Shown here: positions 8,360 to 16,533 of the stretch, in pieces
How the letters are laid out: every line of letters starts with the position of its first letter
How positions within the stretch are numbered: position 1 is the stretch's first letter
DNA from: Paenibacillus sedimenti
GTDB lineage: Bacteria; Bacillota; Bacilli; Paenibacillales; NBRC-103111
NCBI RefSeq assembly: GCF_014534655.1
Contig: NZ_JACVVD010000002.1
Span: 682,001-746,000, forward strand
Reading direction: 5' to 3'
DNA length: 64,000 bases
The notes under the pieces: generated by a model
Database searches by the model: none
Told to the model about the DNA's origin: nothing
The model's input: the letters and a program-made list of their open reading frames with translations, nothing else
Made by a program: the position numbers and the translations under genes

Positions 8360-9930
8360 GTTCCACGACCTTCAAGAGGCCCCCTCGCACGAAGCTGTAC
8401 ATCACCGTAATCCTTATGCTTCTTTTCCTCGTAGGGAGCATTTATCAGACAGAAGCAACCTTAACCAAGCTCATAACCGGAACACCGGAAATTATAAAAT
8501 TCGTAGGTGAAATGTTCCCGCCGGATTGGCAATTTTTCGCGGATATCTGGAAACCGATGGCACAGACACTTCAGATGTCAATCCTGGGTACGTTCGTTGG
8601 AGCGTTGTTTGCCTTCCCAATGGCCTTAATTGCAGCGCGTAACGTGACGACATCGCCATGGTTGTTTTACCCGGCCAGATTCATTATGAATCTGTTTCGT
8701 ACCATCCCGGATTTATTGTATGCGGCTCTGTTTGCGGTACTCGTTGGTTTCGGACCGACAGCGGGCACTCTCGCGCTTATCTTCTTTACCTTCGGGATAT
8801 TGTCTAAACTTTCTTATGAGTCAACCGAGGCTATTGATCCGGGACCGCTTGAAGCGATGACAGCCGTTGGCGCCAACAAGCTTAAATGGATTCGCTTTGG
8901 CGTTATTCCGCAAGTTGCTCCTACTTACTTGGCACATTTGCTATACACATTTGAAGTCAGTATCCGCGCCTCGGCGATCCTCGGTTTGGTCGGTGCCGGC
9001 GGTATCGGTTTACTGCTCAAAAATACGCTCGATTTGTTCCGTTACGATCAAGCCTGCGCGATCGTCATCTATACCTTATTGGTTGTGGTTATGATTGATT
9101 TGGTCAGTACCCGATTCCGCAGATATTTGCTAAAGGGCAGCAGCAAGCCTGTATCGCAATCCAAAATTCGCATCTATATGGCACTTGGATGGGCTATAGT
9201 TATCGCTTTGTTAATATGGGCATTGACAGGTCTTGAACTGACTGGTTTCCAGCCGACAACATGGATTCTTACAAAAGCAATGATAAGCGGATTGCTCCAA
9301 CCGGATTGGGCCTACGTCTACATACCGGAAGGCGAAGATCTCCTCCGCAGTTTGTTAGAAACGTTATCCATTTCATTCTTAGGGAATTTCGTATCGGCGG
9401 TCGTCTGTCTTCCGGTTGCTTTCTGGGCCGCTGCAAATATGAGCCGATATCGTGCGGTTTCCGGATCCGGCAAATTGTTCCTTAGTGTAGTGCGAACGAT
9501 TCCTGAAGTGATAATGGCCTTGATTTTCATTAAAGCAGTAGGACCTGGTGCATTCGCAGGCGTGATGGCGCTTGGGCTTCACTCTGTTGGAATGCTGGGT
9601 AAGTTGTACTCCGAAGCGATCGAGAATATGGATATGGGGCCAACGGAAGCGATGACAGCAGTTGGAGCTAATTTTTGGCAGAAAATGGCTTTTGCTGTAA
9701 TCCCTCAGGTCATTCCCGATTTTATCAGCTATACGTTATTCCGCTTTGAAATCAACGTGCGTTCGGCGACATTGTTAGGGGTAATTGGAGCCGGCGGTAT
9801 CGGTACGCCGTTGATCTTTGCTATCAATGCACGGGTGTGGCCGCGGGTCGGTATTATCATCATCGGTATCATTATTACCGTATCGGTCATTGACTATATT
9901 TCAGCATCACTCCGTAAACGGATTGTGTAA
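8356..9930 (+). CDS. phnE: Fused double permease PhnE-PhnE of the phosphonate/phosphite importer
   Basis: Membrane permease, 524 aa, about twice a normal PhnE (roughly 260 aa). It contains two complete homologous BPD_transp_1 halves. Each has the coupling EAA loop: [20 protein letters not shown] near residue 170 and [20 protein letters not shown] near residue 430, each followed by GAGGIG. The halves are joined by a basic linker at about residues 255-275 that leads into the first helix of the second half. In many Bacillales two separate genes, phnE1 and phnE2, encode these subunits; here one chain supplies the pseudo-dimer. Start ATG overlaps phnC. Confidence 0.93.
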   Translation: MSSTTFKRPPRTKLYITVILMLLFLVGSIYQTEATLTKLITGTPEIIKFVGEMFPPDWQFFADIWKPMAQTLQMSILGTFVGALFAFPMALIAARNVTTSPWLFYPARFIMNLFRTIPDLLYAALFAVLVGFGPTAGTLALIFFTFGILSKLSYESTEAIDPGPLEAMTAVGANKLKWIRFGVIPQVAPTYLAHLLYTFEVSIRASAILGLVGAGGIGLLLKNTLDLFRYDQACAIVIYTLLVVVMIDLVSTRFRRYLLKGSSKPVSQSKIRIYMALGWAIVIALLIWALTGLELTGFQPTTWILTKAMISGLLQPDWAYVYIPEGEDLLRSLLETLSISFLGNFVSAVVCLPVAFWAAANMSRYRAVSGSGKLFLSVVRTIPEVIMALIFIKAVGPGAFAGVMALGLHSVGMLGKLYSEAIENMDMGPTEAMTAVGANFWQKMAFAVIPQVIPDFISYTLFRFEINVRSATLLGVIGAGGIGTPLIFAINARVWPRVGIIIIGIIITVSVIDYISASLRKRIV

Positions 9931-9933
9931 AGC

Positions 9934-9965
9934 AAAGGACGCCGCGAATGCGGCGTCCTTTTGCC
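9934..9965 (+). terminator. Terminator of phnC-phnE
   Basis: A perfect 12-bp stem, AAAGGACGCCGC (9934-9945) with GCGGCGTCCTTT (9950-9961), and a GAAT tetraloop, 4 bp after the phnE stop codon. Confidence 0.88.
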
Positions 9966-9997
9966 ATAGTTGGAACAGAAAAGTAAAAAACACGAGC

Positions 9998-10243
9998 TTA
10001 ACTTGTTCGTCCCCCTTGTATAAGGTAAAGGGATCTGCCTTCACGTAAGACCTGCGGGATTAAGGCAGCTTCAGCGTTGCCCTCCAACACTTCAATATGT
10101 TCGATCAGTTCAATTGGGATAAGGATATTATTGATTTTCAATAATCGAAAAGCCTGATAATAACTAGAAATGACCCCTCTGATGTCGTCTTTGCCGTAAC
10201 GGATGGAAACCATTTTTTTACAACCAATTAGCATGTTAAACAT
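9998..10243 (-). CDS. Small hypothetical protein between phnE and phnD
   Basis: An 81-residue protein with no family that I recognise. It is treated as real because GAGAGGTG sits about 9 bp before the ATG and the gene fills the space between two terminators. The composition is mixed: a Cys-containing N-terminus, a central stretch rich in Ile/Leu (INNILIPIELIEHIEV, about residues 38-53) and a basic C-terminus. There is no signal peptide or clear membrane helix. It looks like a small DNA- or RNA-binding beta/alpha fold, superficially reminiscent of RemA/RemB-size proteins, but no motif supports this. Confidence 0.55.
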   Translation of the reverse strand: MFNMLIGCKKMVSIRYGKDDIRGVISSYYQAFRLLKINNILIPIELIEHIEVLEGNAEAALIPQVLREGRSLYLIQGGRTS

Positions 10244-10373
10244 CCAATTTTCACCTCTCTATGTTATATGACAAGTCCAAGTAAACATTTGTCATGCAAA
10301 AGTAAAAATATTTTTTGTAAATCGAGGACGTGCCACCATCCATAGTATGCGGTGGAGGAGACGAAAAGAGCAA

Positions 10374-10417
10374 AAAAATGCCTCCGCATGACCAGATCAT
10401 CATGCAAGAGGCATTTT
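10374..10417 (-). terminator. Terminator of phnD
   Basis: On the minus strand AAAATGCCTC..GCATGA pairs with TCATGC..GAGGCATTTT, ending in a T-run (plus 10373-10379 is an A-run). It lies 19 bp past the phnD stop codon. Confidence 0.82.
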
Positions 10418-10435
10418 CATTAGAAGGGCTCTGTA

Positions 10436-11398
10436 TTATTTCAAGCCCATTTCTTTGTTCACGCTGCGAACGATATCGAATTTGGAATCTTCAGTAGCTA
10501 CATAACCCTTGTGGGAGTATACATCGAAAATGATTTTTTGACCTTCCGGATCGGTACCAATCGCGATGAAAGCGTCTTGGATTTTCTTTTTCCAAGCAGC
10601 ATCCATATCGGAACGAACAGCGATCGTATCATTCGGAATTTTATCAGAGAAAGTAAGTACTTTTGTTTGTTTAAATACATCCGGGTAGTCTTTCACCATG
10701 TTGGCACGGATATCTTGGAATACGCCTACAGCGTCAACTTGACCGTTCAGCAATGCGATAATCGCTTTGTCATGGCCTTGGAATTGTACGCCAGTAACGT
10801 CTTTAACAGGATCTACGCCAGCTTTTTTCAGTACGAACCCTGGATATACATAACCTGCTGCGGAAGTAACACCTTGCCAGCCGATTTTCTTACCTTTCAA
10901 ATCTGCTACGGATTTAATTGGAGAATCAGCTTTTACAACGATCATTGATTTGTAGAAGTCCACAAGCTCTTTAGTAGGTTGACCAGTAGCGTCATCTACA
11001 CCAAAGCGTTGCGCTTGTACAAGCAGGTCTGCCGCTTTACGATTGTCGTGAGCGACAACGTAGTTGCTCGGAGGCAGGAAGCCGATATCCACTTGTTTAG
11101 AAGCCATGGCTTCAATTACTGTATTATAATCAGTTGAGACAGAAACCTTAACGGGAATGCCTAGCTTGTCTCCAAGCAATTTTTCCAAAGGTTTTGCTTT
11201 TGCTTCAAGTGTTTCTGCATTCTGGGAAGGTACGAATTGTACTTTTAATTCTTTTGGTACGAAGCCTGCTGCCGCAGCCGGTGTTGCTGAAGCTTTTGCA
11301 GTTGATGGGGCGCTAGTCTCTTCTTTTTTTGCACACCCTGCTGCAATACCTGCTACTACGACTAAAGACATACTGATTGCTGCAAACTTTTTCAACAT
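10436..11398 (-). CDS. phnD: Phosphate/phosphite/phosphonate-binding lipoprotein
   Basis: Extracytoplasmic binding protein of the PhnD family, 320 aa. A lipoprotein signal ends in GIAAGC (Cys at about residue 22), followed by an Ala/Thr/Ser linker. Core family blocks: FVPSQNAETLEAKAKPLEKLL, STDYNTVIEAMASKQVDIGFLPPSNYV (about 103-129), and DLKGKKIGWQGVTSAAGYVYP. Unusually, the gene is on the opposite strand from phnC-phnE and convergent with them; normally D-C-E or C-D-E form one operon. ATG start behind GGAGGTC on the minus strand. The ligand could be phosphite, phosphonate or another small oxyanion. Confidence 0.93.
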   Translation of the reverse strand: MLKKFAAISMSLVVVAGIAAGCAKKEETSAPSTAKASATPAAAAGFVPKELKVQFVPSQNAETLEAKAKPLEKLLGDKLGIPVKVSVSTDYNTVIEAMASKQVDIGFLPPSNYVVAHDNRKAADLLVQAQRFGVDDATGQPTKELVDFYKSMIVVKADSPIKSVADLKGKKIGWQGVTSAAGYVYPGFVLKKAGVDPVKDVTGVQFQGHDKAIIALLNGQVDAVGVFQDIRANMVKDYPDVFKQTKVLTFSDKIPNDTIAVRSDMDAAWKKKIQDAFIAIGTDPEGQKIIFDVYSHKGYVATEDSKFDIVRSVNKEMGLK

Positions 11399-11473
11399 GT
11401 TTTGACCTCCGTATAATTATTTACAATAGTACAAGATGTAATATAACATTAACACAGAAGATATGGAAGATGG

Positions 11474-11490
11474 TGTAAAGTATTTGTTAA
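11474..11490 (-). promoter_or_regulatory. Possible PhoP (Pho box) half of a binding site upstream of phnD
   Basis: On the minus strand TTAACA (11490-11485), 5 bp, then TTTACA (11479-11474): two direct repeats with the 11-bp phase of Bacillus Pho boxes. The flanking phased positions (ATTTTG and TTCCAT) match poorly, so only two of the usual four repeats are convincing. Confidence 0.35.
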
Positions 11491-11544
11491 TGTGACAAAA
11501 TCTCTGTCAATTGTTACAAAATATTGTCATTGAGGAGCGGGGTT

Positions 11545-13143
11545 ATGGAAAGGCAAAAAAGCTCAGAGAAATGCGTGATTTCCATACTGGAAACGAGTGA
11601 TCTGCACGGCAGCATGCTGCCCATTCACTATGCAAATAATCAGCCAAACGACGTAGGCTTGTCGAAAATTGCCGCATTAATTGCGAAGGAACGGAGCAAC
11701 AATGATCAGCACGTCATCGTGATTGATAACGGAGATCTCATTCAAGGCACACCGCTTGCTTATCATCATGCAAGATTGGATAATACACCGGTTGATCCGA
11801 TGGTCCTGGGTCTTAATTATTTGAAATATGATGCTGCAGTAATAGGCAATCATGAATTTAATTATGGGCTTGATGTCCTATTAAAAGCTGTGCGCGAATC
11901 ACAATTCCCTTGGCTTTGCGCAACCATTGCGGATGCTTTAACGGGTGAGCCTTTTTTAGGTAAACCTTATGTAATCAAAGAGCTTCCGAATGGTGTCCGA
12001 ATTGGCATTCTAGGACTGACGACCCCATATATTCCGAACTGGGAAAATCCGAACCACATCCAAGGGCTCCGATTCGAGGATGCCGTGCAAACCGCATCGA
12101 AGTGGGTTCATGTGCTAAAAGAGCAGGAGAAAGCGGATCTGGTTATCGTTTCATACCATGGAGGCTTCGAAAGAGATATGGCAACAGGTGAGCCGACGGA
12201 ACCTTTGACGGGAGAGAACCAAGGATATCAATTATGCATGGAAGTGGAAGGCATCGATGTGCTTCTTACCGGACACCAGCACCGCAGCATTGCCGGAACG
12301 GAAATCAATGGCGTTGTCATTGTGCAGCCTGGGAGCGCGGGAGCGACGCTTGGGAAGGTACAAGTGGAATTGGTGCAAAGTGAAGGTAAATGGATCGTTG
12401 CCTCTAAGAAATCCGAATTGCTGCCGGTTGCAGGCGTTCATGCCGATCCTAAGTTGACCGAACTTGTCAGCAGCTATGAAGCGAAGACACAGGAGTGGCT
12501 GGATCAGCCGATTGGCAAGCTGACGGGGGATATGCGGGTCCAGGATCCTATGCAAATTCGCTTGAAGGACAGCGCATTGATCGAATTTATTAACCGTGTA
12601 CAGATGGAACTGTCGGGTGCCCCTATTTCGAATACGGCATTATTTGATAATGTCTCGCCCGGTTTTCCTGCCGACATTACGATGAGGGACATCGTCTCTA
12701 ACTATATTTATCCGAACACCCTCAAGGTTATTCGAATTTCCGGTCAGGACATCAAGGATGCGCTGGAACAATCTGCGGAATATTTTGAGCTGGCGGCGGA
12801 TGGAACAGTTCAGGTAAGCGCTAAATTTCGCGACCCCAAACCGCAGCATTATAACTACGATATGTGGGAAGGAATCAGCTACCAAATTAATATTTCCCGC
12901 CCTGTGGGCGAGCGTGTCATTAAGCTTGATTACGAAGGGGAGCAGCTGGATTTAACGGCTTCTTTCGATGTTGTGATGAACAACTACCGCGCTGGAGGCG
13001 GCGGCAATTACTTGATGTTCCAGGACAAGCCGGTTATCAAGGATATTCCGACGGATGTAGCCGAGCTTCTGGCGAATTACATCATGGAACGAGGCACCAT
13101 TGAAGCAACGGTGAATCACAACTGGGAAGTTATTTGGGACTAA
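11545..13143 (+). CDS. Metallophosphatase / 5'-nucleotidase family enzyme without signal peptide
   Basis: Member of the 5'-nucleotidase / UDP-sugar hydrolase / 2',3'-cyclic phosphodiesterase family, 532 aa. The N-terminal metallophosphatase domain (about 10-280) has ETSDLHG, DNGDLIQGTP, IGNHEFNYG, SYHGGFE and TGHQHRS, the full set of metal ligands. The C-terminal 5_nucleotid_C domain (about 320-500) has PISNTALFDN and NNYRAGGGGNY. There is no signal peptide or cell-wall anchor, so it is probably cytoplasmic, unlike YhcR or YfkN. The start at 11545 follows GAGGAGCGGGG. It is divergent from phnD and may share Pho-type control; the substrate is unknown. Confidence 0.88.
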   Translation: MERQKSSEKCVISILETSDLHGSMLPIHYANNQPNDVGLSKIAALIAKERSNNDQHVIVIDNGDLIQGTPLAYHHARLDNTPVDPMVLGLNYLKYDAAVIGNHEFNYGLDVLLKAVRESQFPWLCATIADALTGEPFLGKPYVIKELPNGVRIGILGLTTPYIPNWENPNHIQGLRFEDAVQTASKWVHVLKEQEKADLVIVSYHGGFERDMATGEPTEPLTGENQGYQLCMEVEGIDVLLTGHQHRSIAGTEINGVVIVQPGSAGATLGKVQVELVQSEGKWIVASKKSELLPVAGVHADPKLTELVSSYEAKTQEWLDQPIGKLTGDMRVQDPMQIRLKDSALIEFINRVQMELSGAPISNTALFDNVSPGFPADITMRDIVSNYIYPNTLKVIRISGQDIKDALEQSAEYFELAADGTVQVSAKFRDPKPQHYNYDMWEGISYQINISRPVGERVIKLDYEGEQLDLTASFDVVMNNYRAGGGGNYLMFQDKPVIKDIPTDVAELLANYIMERGTIEATVNHNWEVIWD

Positions 13144-13150
13144 CAATAAT

Positions 13151-13202
13151 AAAAGCCGTCAACAGGCGAAGAGCATAGGCTCCTTGATTGTCGACGGCTT
13201 TT
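13151..13202. terminator. Bidirectional terminator between the 5'-nucleotidase and the 81-aa protein gene
   Basis: AAAAGCCGTC (13151-13160) pairs with GACGGCTTTT (13193-13202), with A- and T-rich ends on both sides. Confidence 0.75.
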
Positions 13203-13219
13203 GTATGATGTTGTTGCGT

Positions 13220-13465
13220 TCAACGTTCGCGAATGTACTCTCGATCACCAGATCGAGGGTTATAATAAACTCTGTAGGTATAGCCGTCTTTGGGATCGAT
13301 AAACACTTCCGGTGTCCAAACAAAGCCGTTTGACGGTTTATTGGATTCGGCTCCTTCTTTACTTTTATATCGCTTATCGTAAACGAGCCAGCCAAGCAGA
13401 AAGAGAAGAATAAAGCCAATGAACCACAATCCATATACAAAAAATAAAGGAATTAGACCATTCAT
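13220..13465 (-). CDS. Small membrane protein, function unknown
   Basis: An 81-residue protein with one N-terminal membrane helix (about residues 3-29, very rich in Phe, Leu and Gly) and a polar C-terminal part of about 50 residues containing FVWTPEVFIDPKDG and YRVYYNPRSGDREY, which looks like a small beta-rich, probably extracytoplasmic or membrane-surface domain. Its ATG overlaps the stop of the upstream ybjQ-like gene as ATGA, so the two are translationally coupled. I do not recognise the family. The linkage suggests that the YbjQ-type protein and this membrane protein act together. Confidence 0.72.
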   Translation of the reverse strand: MNGLIPLFFVYGLWFIGFILLFLLGWLVYDKRYKSKEGAESNKPSNGFVWTPEVFIDPKDGYTYRVYYNPRSGDREYIRER

Positions 13466-13782
13466 AGCCTTCGTATCCGAACTGCTGTTCCGTAGGCGAC
13501 GATTTCACTCATGTTCTGCCCGATATCACCGCTGTCAAAGCGCATCATGACGATGGCGTCAGCGCCCATGGCCGCTGCATTTTTCACCAATCTGTCCATG
13601 GCTTGGCGACGTCCGTCTTCAACCATTTGCGTGTACTGTGTGACTTCCCCGCCAACAAGCCCTTTCAAAGATGCGAGGATATCGCCGCCGATGCCTCTGG
13701 CGCGAACGACAACACCGAATGTACTACCCAGCACTTCCGTTACTTCATACCCTGCGATACTTTCTGTTGTAGCTACAATCAT
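13462..13782 (-). CDS. YbjQ/UPF0145 family protein
   Basis: Member of the YbjQ (UPF0145, also called heavy-metal-binding domain) family, 106 aa. It starts with MIVATTESIAGYEV and continues with VLGSTFGVVVRARGIGGDILASLK, GGEVTQYTQM, ARxxAMDRL-like and GADAIVMMRFDS, the typical order of conserved blocks. These proteins form pentamers; the heavy-metal name is historical and the function is unsettled. The start at 13782 is chosen because AAAAGGAGCGG precedes it; the ATG at 13803 would overlap that ribosome site. Coupled by ATGA overlap to the downstream small membrane protein. Confidence 0.9.
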   Translation of the reverse strand: MIVATTESIAGYEVTEVLGSTFGVVVRARGIGGDILASLKGLVGGEVTQYTQMVEDGRRQAMDRLVKNAAAMGADAIVMMRFDSGDIGQNMSEIVAYGTAVRIRRL

Positions 13783-13891
13783 TAGATAACCGCTCCTTTT
13801 CAATTGGATAACCTTTGAAATTTGTCTTTGCCAGATGAATCGGTTTCGCTATTATTATCTTAGTACGAAGAAGCGAATAGGGGGTTTCATT

Positions 13892-14704
13892 ATGAATTTC
13901 AATGTGAATAAGAATACGATCGAATTGTGGCCCGGAGCATCTACGGATAGCATCGGGGATGAGAACCGAGGTTGTCCGAGTTTGACCTTGTACCCTGCTG
14001 CCGGCGAAGGCTTGAGCTCTGCCGTCATAGTATGTCCAGGCGGGGGATATCGTAGGCGTGCAGATCATGAAGGCGAGCCTATAGCTAAATGGTTAAATGG
14101 ACTCGGTATTTCCGCATTCGTTCTTAACTACCGAGTGTCGCCTCATCAGCATCCGACTCCGTTGCAGGATGCGCAGCGAGCTATTCGAACCGTCAGACAT
14201 CATTCTCAGGAGTGGAATATAGATCCGAATCGTGTCGGCATCTTAGGTTTTTCTGCGGGAGGTCATCTGGCATCTACAGCCGGCACGCTGTATGAAGCTG
14301 GAGACATGCGATCACCAGACCCCATCGAGCGGCAGAGCAGCCGGCCTGATTTGATGGTCTTATGCTATCCGGTCATCACTTTTGGTGAGTTCGCGCATGA
14401 AGGGTCTAAGCTGCTTTTGCTTGGAGAAACACCGGATGACACGCTGGTAAGCTTGCTGTCGACGGAGAAACAGGTGACAGCAGATACCCCGCCGACATTT
14501 CTCTGGCATACAGCCGACGATGCTGCGGTCCCAGTCGAAAATAGTTTACTTTTTGCGGGAGCGCTTAGTCGCCATAAGGTGCCATTTGAGCTGCATGTGT
14601 TTGAAAGCGGCCGGCATGGACTTGGTCTTGCTGAAGATCATCCCGAAGCGAAGATTTGGCCGGATCTTTGCGCTGTATGGATCAAAAAGCAAAATTTTGC
14701 ATGA
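13892..14704 (+). CDS. Alpha/beta hydrolase (acetyl-esterase / BD-FAE type)
   Basis: Cytoplasmic serine hydrolase of about 270 aa, similar to acetyl-xylan-esterase-like and YqkD/Aes-type enzymes. The oxyanion motif is CPGGGYRRRADHEGEP, the nucleophile elbow is GFSAGGH (Ser near residue 130), the acid is probably the Asp of HTADDAAVP, and the catalytic His is in SGRHGLGL. The start at 13892 follows AGGGGG; an upstream ATG at 13835 has no ribosome site. The stop codon overlaps the pxpB start as ATGA, so it is the first gene of the pxp operon. The natural ester is unknown; a role in releasing pyroglutamyl or N-acyl compounds would be speculation. Confidence 0.87.
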   Translation: MNFNVNKNTIELWPGASTDSIGDENRGCPSLTLYPAAGEGLSSAVIVCPGGGYRRRADHEGEPIAKWLNGLGISAFVLNYRVSPHQHPTPLQDAQRAIRTVRHHSQEWNIDPNRVGILGFSAGGHLASTAGTLYEAGDMRSPDPIERQSSRPDLMVLCYPVITFGEFAHEGSKLLLLGETPDDTLVSLLSTEKQVTADTPPTFLWHTADDAAVPVENSLLFAGALSRHKVPFELHVFESGRHGLGLAEDHPEAKIWPDLCAVWIKKQNFA

Positions 14705-15462
14705 CAAACATTTCTTATGAGTGCTACGCGTTAGGTGAATCCGCCATCGTAGTTCAACTGGGTACGAGGATTGATCCAACAATTCATGAGCAGATTCGTC
14801 AGCTTGCGGCTTACATAGAAGCAAACAGCTTTCCTGGGTATCGGGAAATGGTAACAGCTTATACAACCATAACGATCTATTATGATAGTTTTGCTGTGTA
14901 TACAGATCAAGCAAATACAGGTTCACACACAGGGCTGCTGCCGTATGAACGGGTGCTTTCATATATTCAAGCGACGATAAGAGAATTTGAGCAAAAAGAC
15001 ATGACCGTTTTTCATGAACCTCATAGAGTGGTTGAAATTCCTGTCTGTTACGGGGGCTTGTATGGGCCTGATTTAGAGGAAGTTGCCTTCTATCACGGTA
15101 TTTCAGCTGAGGAAGTGATTCACCGCCATACGTCTCAGGTCTATCCGGTCTATATGATTGGCTTTGCCCCGGGATTTCCCTATTTAGGCGGTATGGATGA
15201 ACGAATTGCAACTCCGCGCAAAAAGGTACCGAGAGAGAGGATACCGGCGGGCTCGGTAGGCATCGGCGGCAGCCAGACAGGCATATACTCGCTGGAGACG
15301 CCCGGGGGTTGGAATCTGATCGGCCGGACGCCGCTGGCTTTATTCCAGCCGAAAGCGAGCAATCCTACTCTTCTAAATGTCGGAGATCGGGTCCGTTTCG
15401 TACCGATTACCGGAGAGCAATATGACCAGCAGGCAGAAAGGGACGAACTGAATGAGCTTTGA
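14701..15462 (+). CDS. pxpB: 5-oxoprolinase subunit PxpB (KipI family)
   Basis: Subunit of the ATP-dependent 5-oxoprolinase PxpABC, which opens 5-oxoproline to glutamate; the B. subtilis homologue KipI also inhibits the sporulation kinase KinA. 253 aa. Family blocks: GESAIVVQLGTRIDP, VEIPVCYGG, YMIGFAPGFPYLGGM (about 155-169), ATPRKKVPRERIPAGSVGIGG and ETPGGWNLIGRTP. The ATG overlaps the esterase stop (ATGA) and has no Shine-Dalgarno of its own, so translation must be coupled; the ATG at 14656 lies inside the esterase gene. The end overlaps pxpC by 11 bp. Confidence 0.95.
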   Translation: MTNISYECYALGESAIVVQLGTRIDPTIHEQIRQLAAYIEANSFPGYREMVTAYTTITIYYDSFAVYTDQANTGSHTGLLPYERVLSYIQATIREFEQKDMTVFHEPHRVVEIPVCYGGLYGPDLEEVAFYHGISAEEVIHRHTSQVYPVYMIGFAPGFPYLGGMDERIATPRKKVPRERIPAGSVGIGGSQTGIYSLETPGGWNLIGRTPLALFQPKASNPTLLNVGDRVRFVPITGEQYDQQAERDELNEL

Positions 15463-16480
15463 AGTCAGGAAGCCGGGACTGTTTACAACCTTACAGGATG
15501 CAGGACGTTACGGATACCGTAAAGACGGTGTCATAACATCGGGGCCCATGGATGGGTTCGCGCACCGGACGGCTAATCTGCTTGTTGGCAACGCCGCCAA
15601 TACAGCCGCTTTGGAAATGACCCTGCAAGGAGCGATACTGTATGCCCGTAAGGATATGCTGCTAGCGTTATGCGGCGCCGAAATGGAAGCGGAGATCGAT
15701 GGTGAAAAAGTGCCGATGTGGCGTCCTTTCTTGATCCGAAGCGGATCACAACTAAGTATTCATTATGCGGTTAAGGGATGCAGATCTTATCTTGCAGTAG
15801 CAGGGGGATTCGACGTTGAAACCGTGTTGGGCAGCCGAAGCACCTATTTGCGTGCCGGATTAGGCGGGTATGAAGGTAGAGCGATTAGAACCGGAGACAT
15901 ATTGGAGGCAGGTGCAGCTGAGCCTAACTTAGCACGTATGCTACGAGCCATGGGCAGCCTGAGCATATTGGCGAATATAAACGAAACGCTTATTGCGCCA
16001 TGCTTTGTGAGCCCGGCGATTCACCCTGATTACCAAGAAAATCCTGTGGTTCGTATTATACGCGGAAGAGAAGCTGTGAAATTTTCAGATGAGAGTGTCC
16101 AAAGGTTCTTTCAAGAAAGCTATACCGTTACTCCGCAATCCGATCGTATGGGCTATCGTCTCGATGGCGTGAAGCTAGAGCTTAGGGACAGTGCTGACAG
16201 TGAGATGATCTCCGAAGCTGTTGTTCCGGGAACCATACAAGTGCCGCCTGGCGGACAGCCAATTGTTCTAATGTCCGACTGCCAAACGACAGGAGGCTAT
16301 CCCCGTATTGGACAGGTCATTCATGCAGATCTTCCGCTCGTCGCTCAAGTGAGACCGGGCGGTCAGCTTCGCTTTCAAGAGATTAGTTTACGTGAAGCAC
16401 AGGAGCTGCTGCTCCTTCAAGAAATGGACTTGCGCAGGCTGCAAGCCGGTTTGAAGGCGTGGGCAAGGGATCGGGGATAG
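15452..16480 (+). CDS. pxpC: 5-oxoprolinase subunit PxpC (KipA family)
   Basis: Biotin-dependent-carboxylase-like subunit of 5-oxoprolinase, 342 aa. Family marks: FEVRKPGLFTTLQDAGRYGY at the N-terminus, GPMDGFAHRTANLLVGN, YLAVAGGFDVETVLGSRST (about 112-130) and the C-terminal QPIVLMSDCQTTGGYPRIG. Length is typical. It overlaps pxpB by 11 bp in another frame, with AGAAAGGGACGAAC upstream. PxpB and PxpC together form the ATP-using part that phosphorylates 5-oxoproline, while PxpA completes ring opening. Confidence 0.95.
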   Translation: MSFEVRKPGLFTTLQDAGRYGYRKDGVITSGPMDGFAHRTANLLVGNAANTAALEMTLQGAILYARKDMLLALCGAEMEAEIDGEKVPMWRPFLIRSGSQLSIHYAVKGCRSYLAVAGGFDVETVLGSRSTYLRAGLGGYEGRAIRTGDILEAGAAEPNLARMLRAMGSLSILANINETLIAPCFVSPAIHPDYQENPVVRIIRGREAVKFSDESVQRFFQESYTVTPQSDRMGYRLDGVKLELRDSADSEMISEAVVPGTIQVPPGGQPIVLMSDCQTTGGYPRIGQVIHADLPLVAQVRPGGQLRFQEISLREAQELLLLQEMDLRRLQAGLKAWARDRG

Positions 16481-16533
16481 GAATGTAAGTCGATATGGAA
16501 TCGAACCTAACAGGGAAAAGAAGGGGGATGATC

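Noticed and set aside
14546-15211. 221-aa minus ORF opposite the esterase end and pxpB
   Set aside because: Shadow of two well-supported genes; composition is not protein-like.
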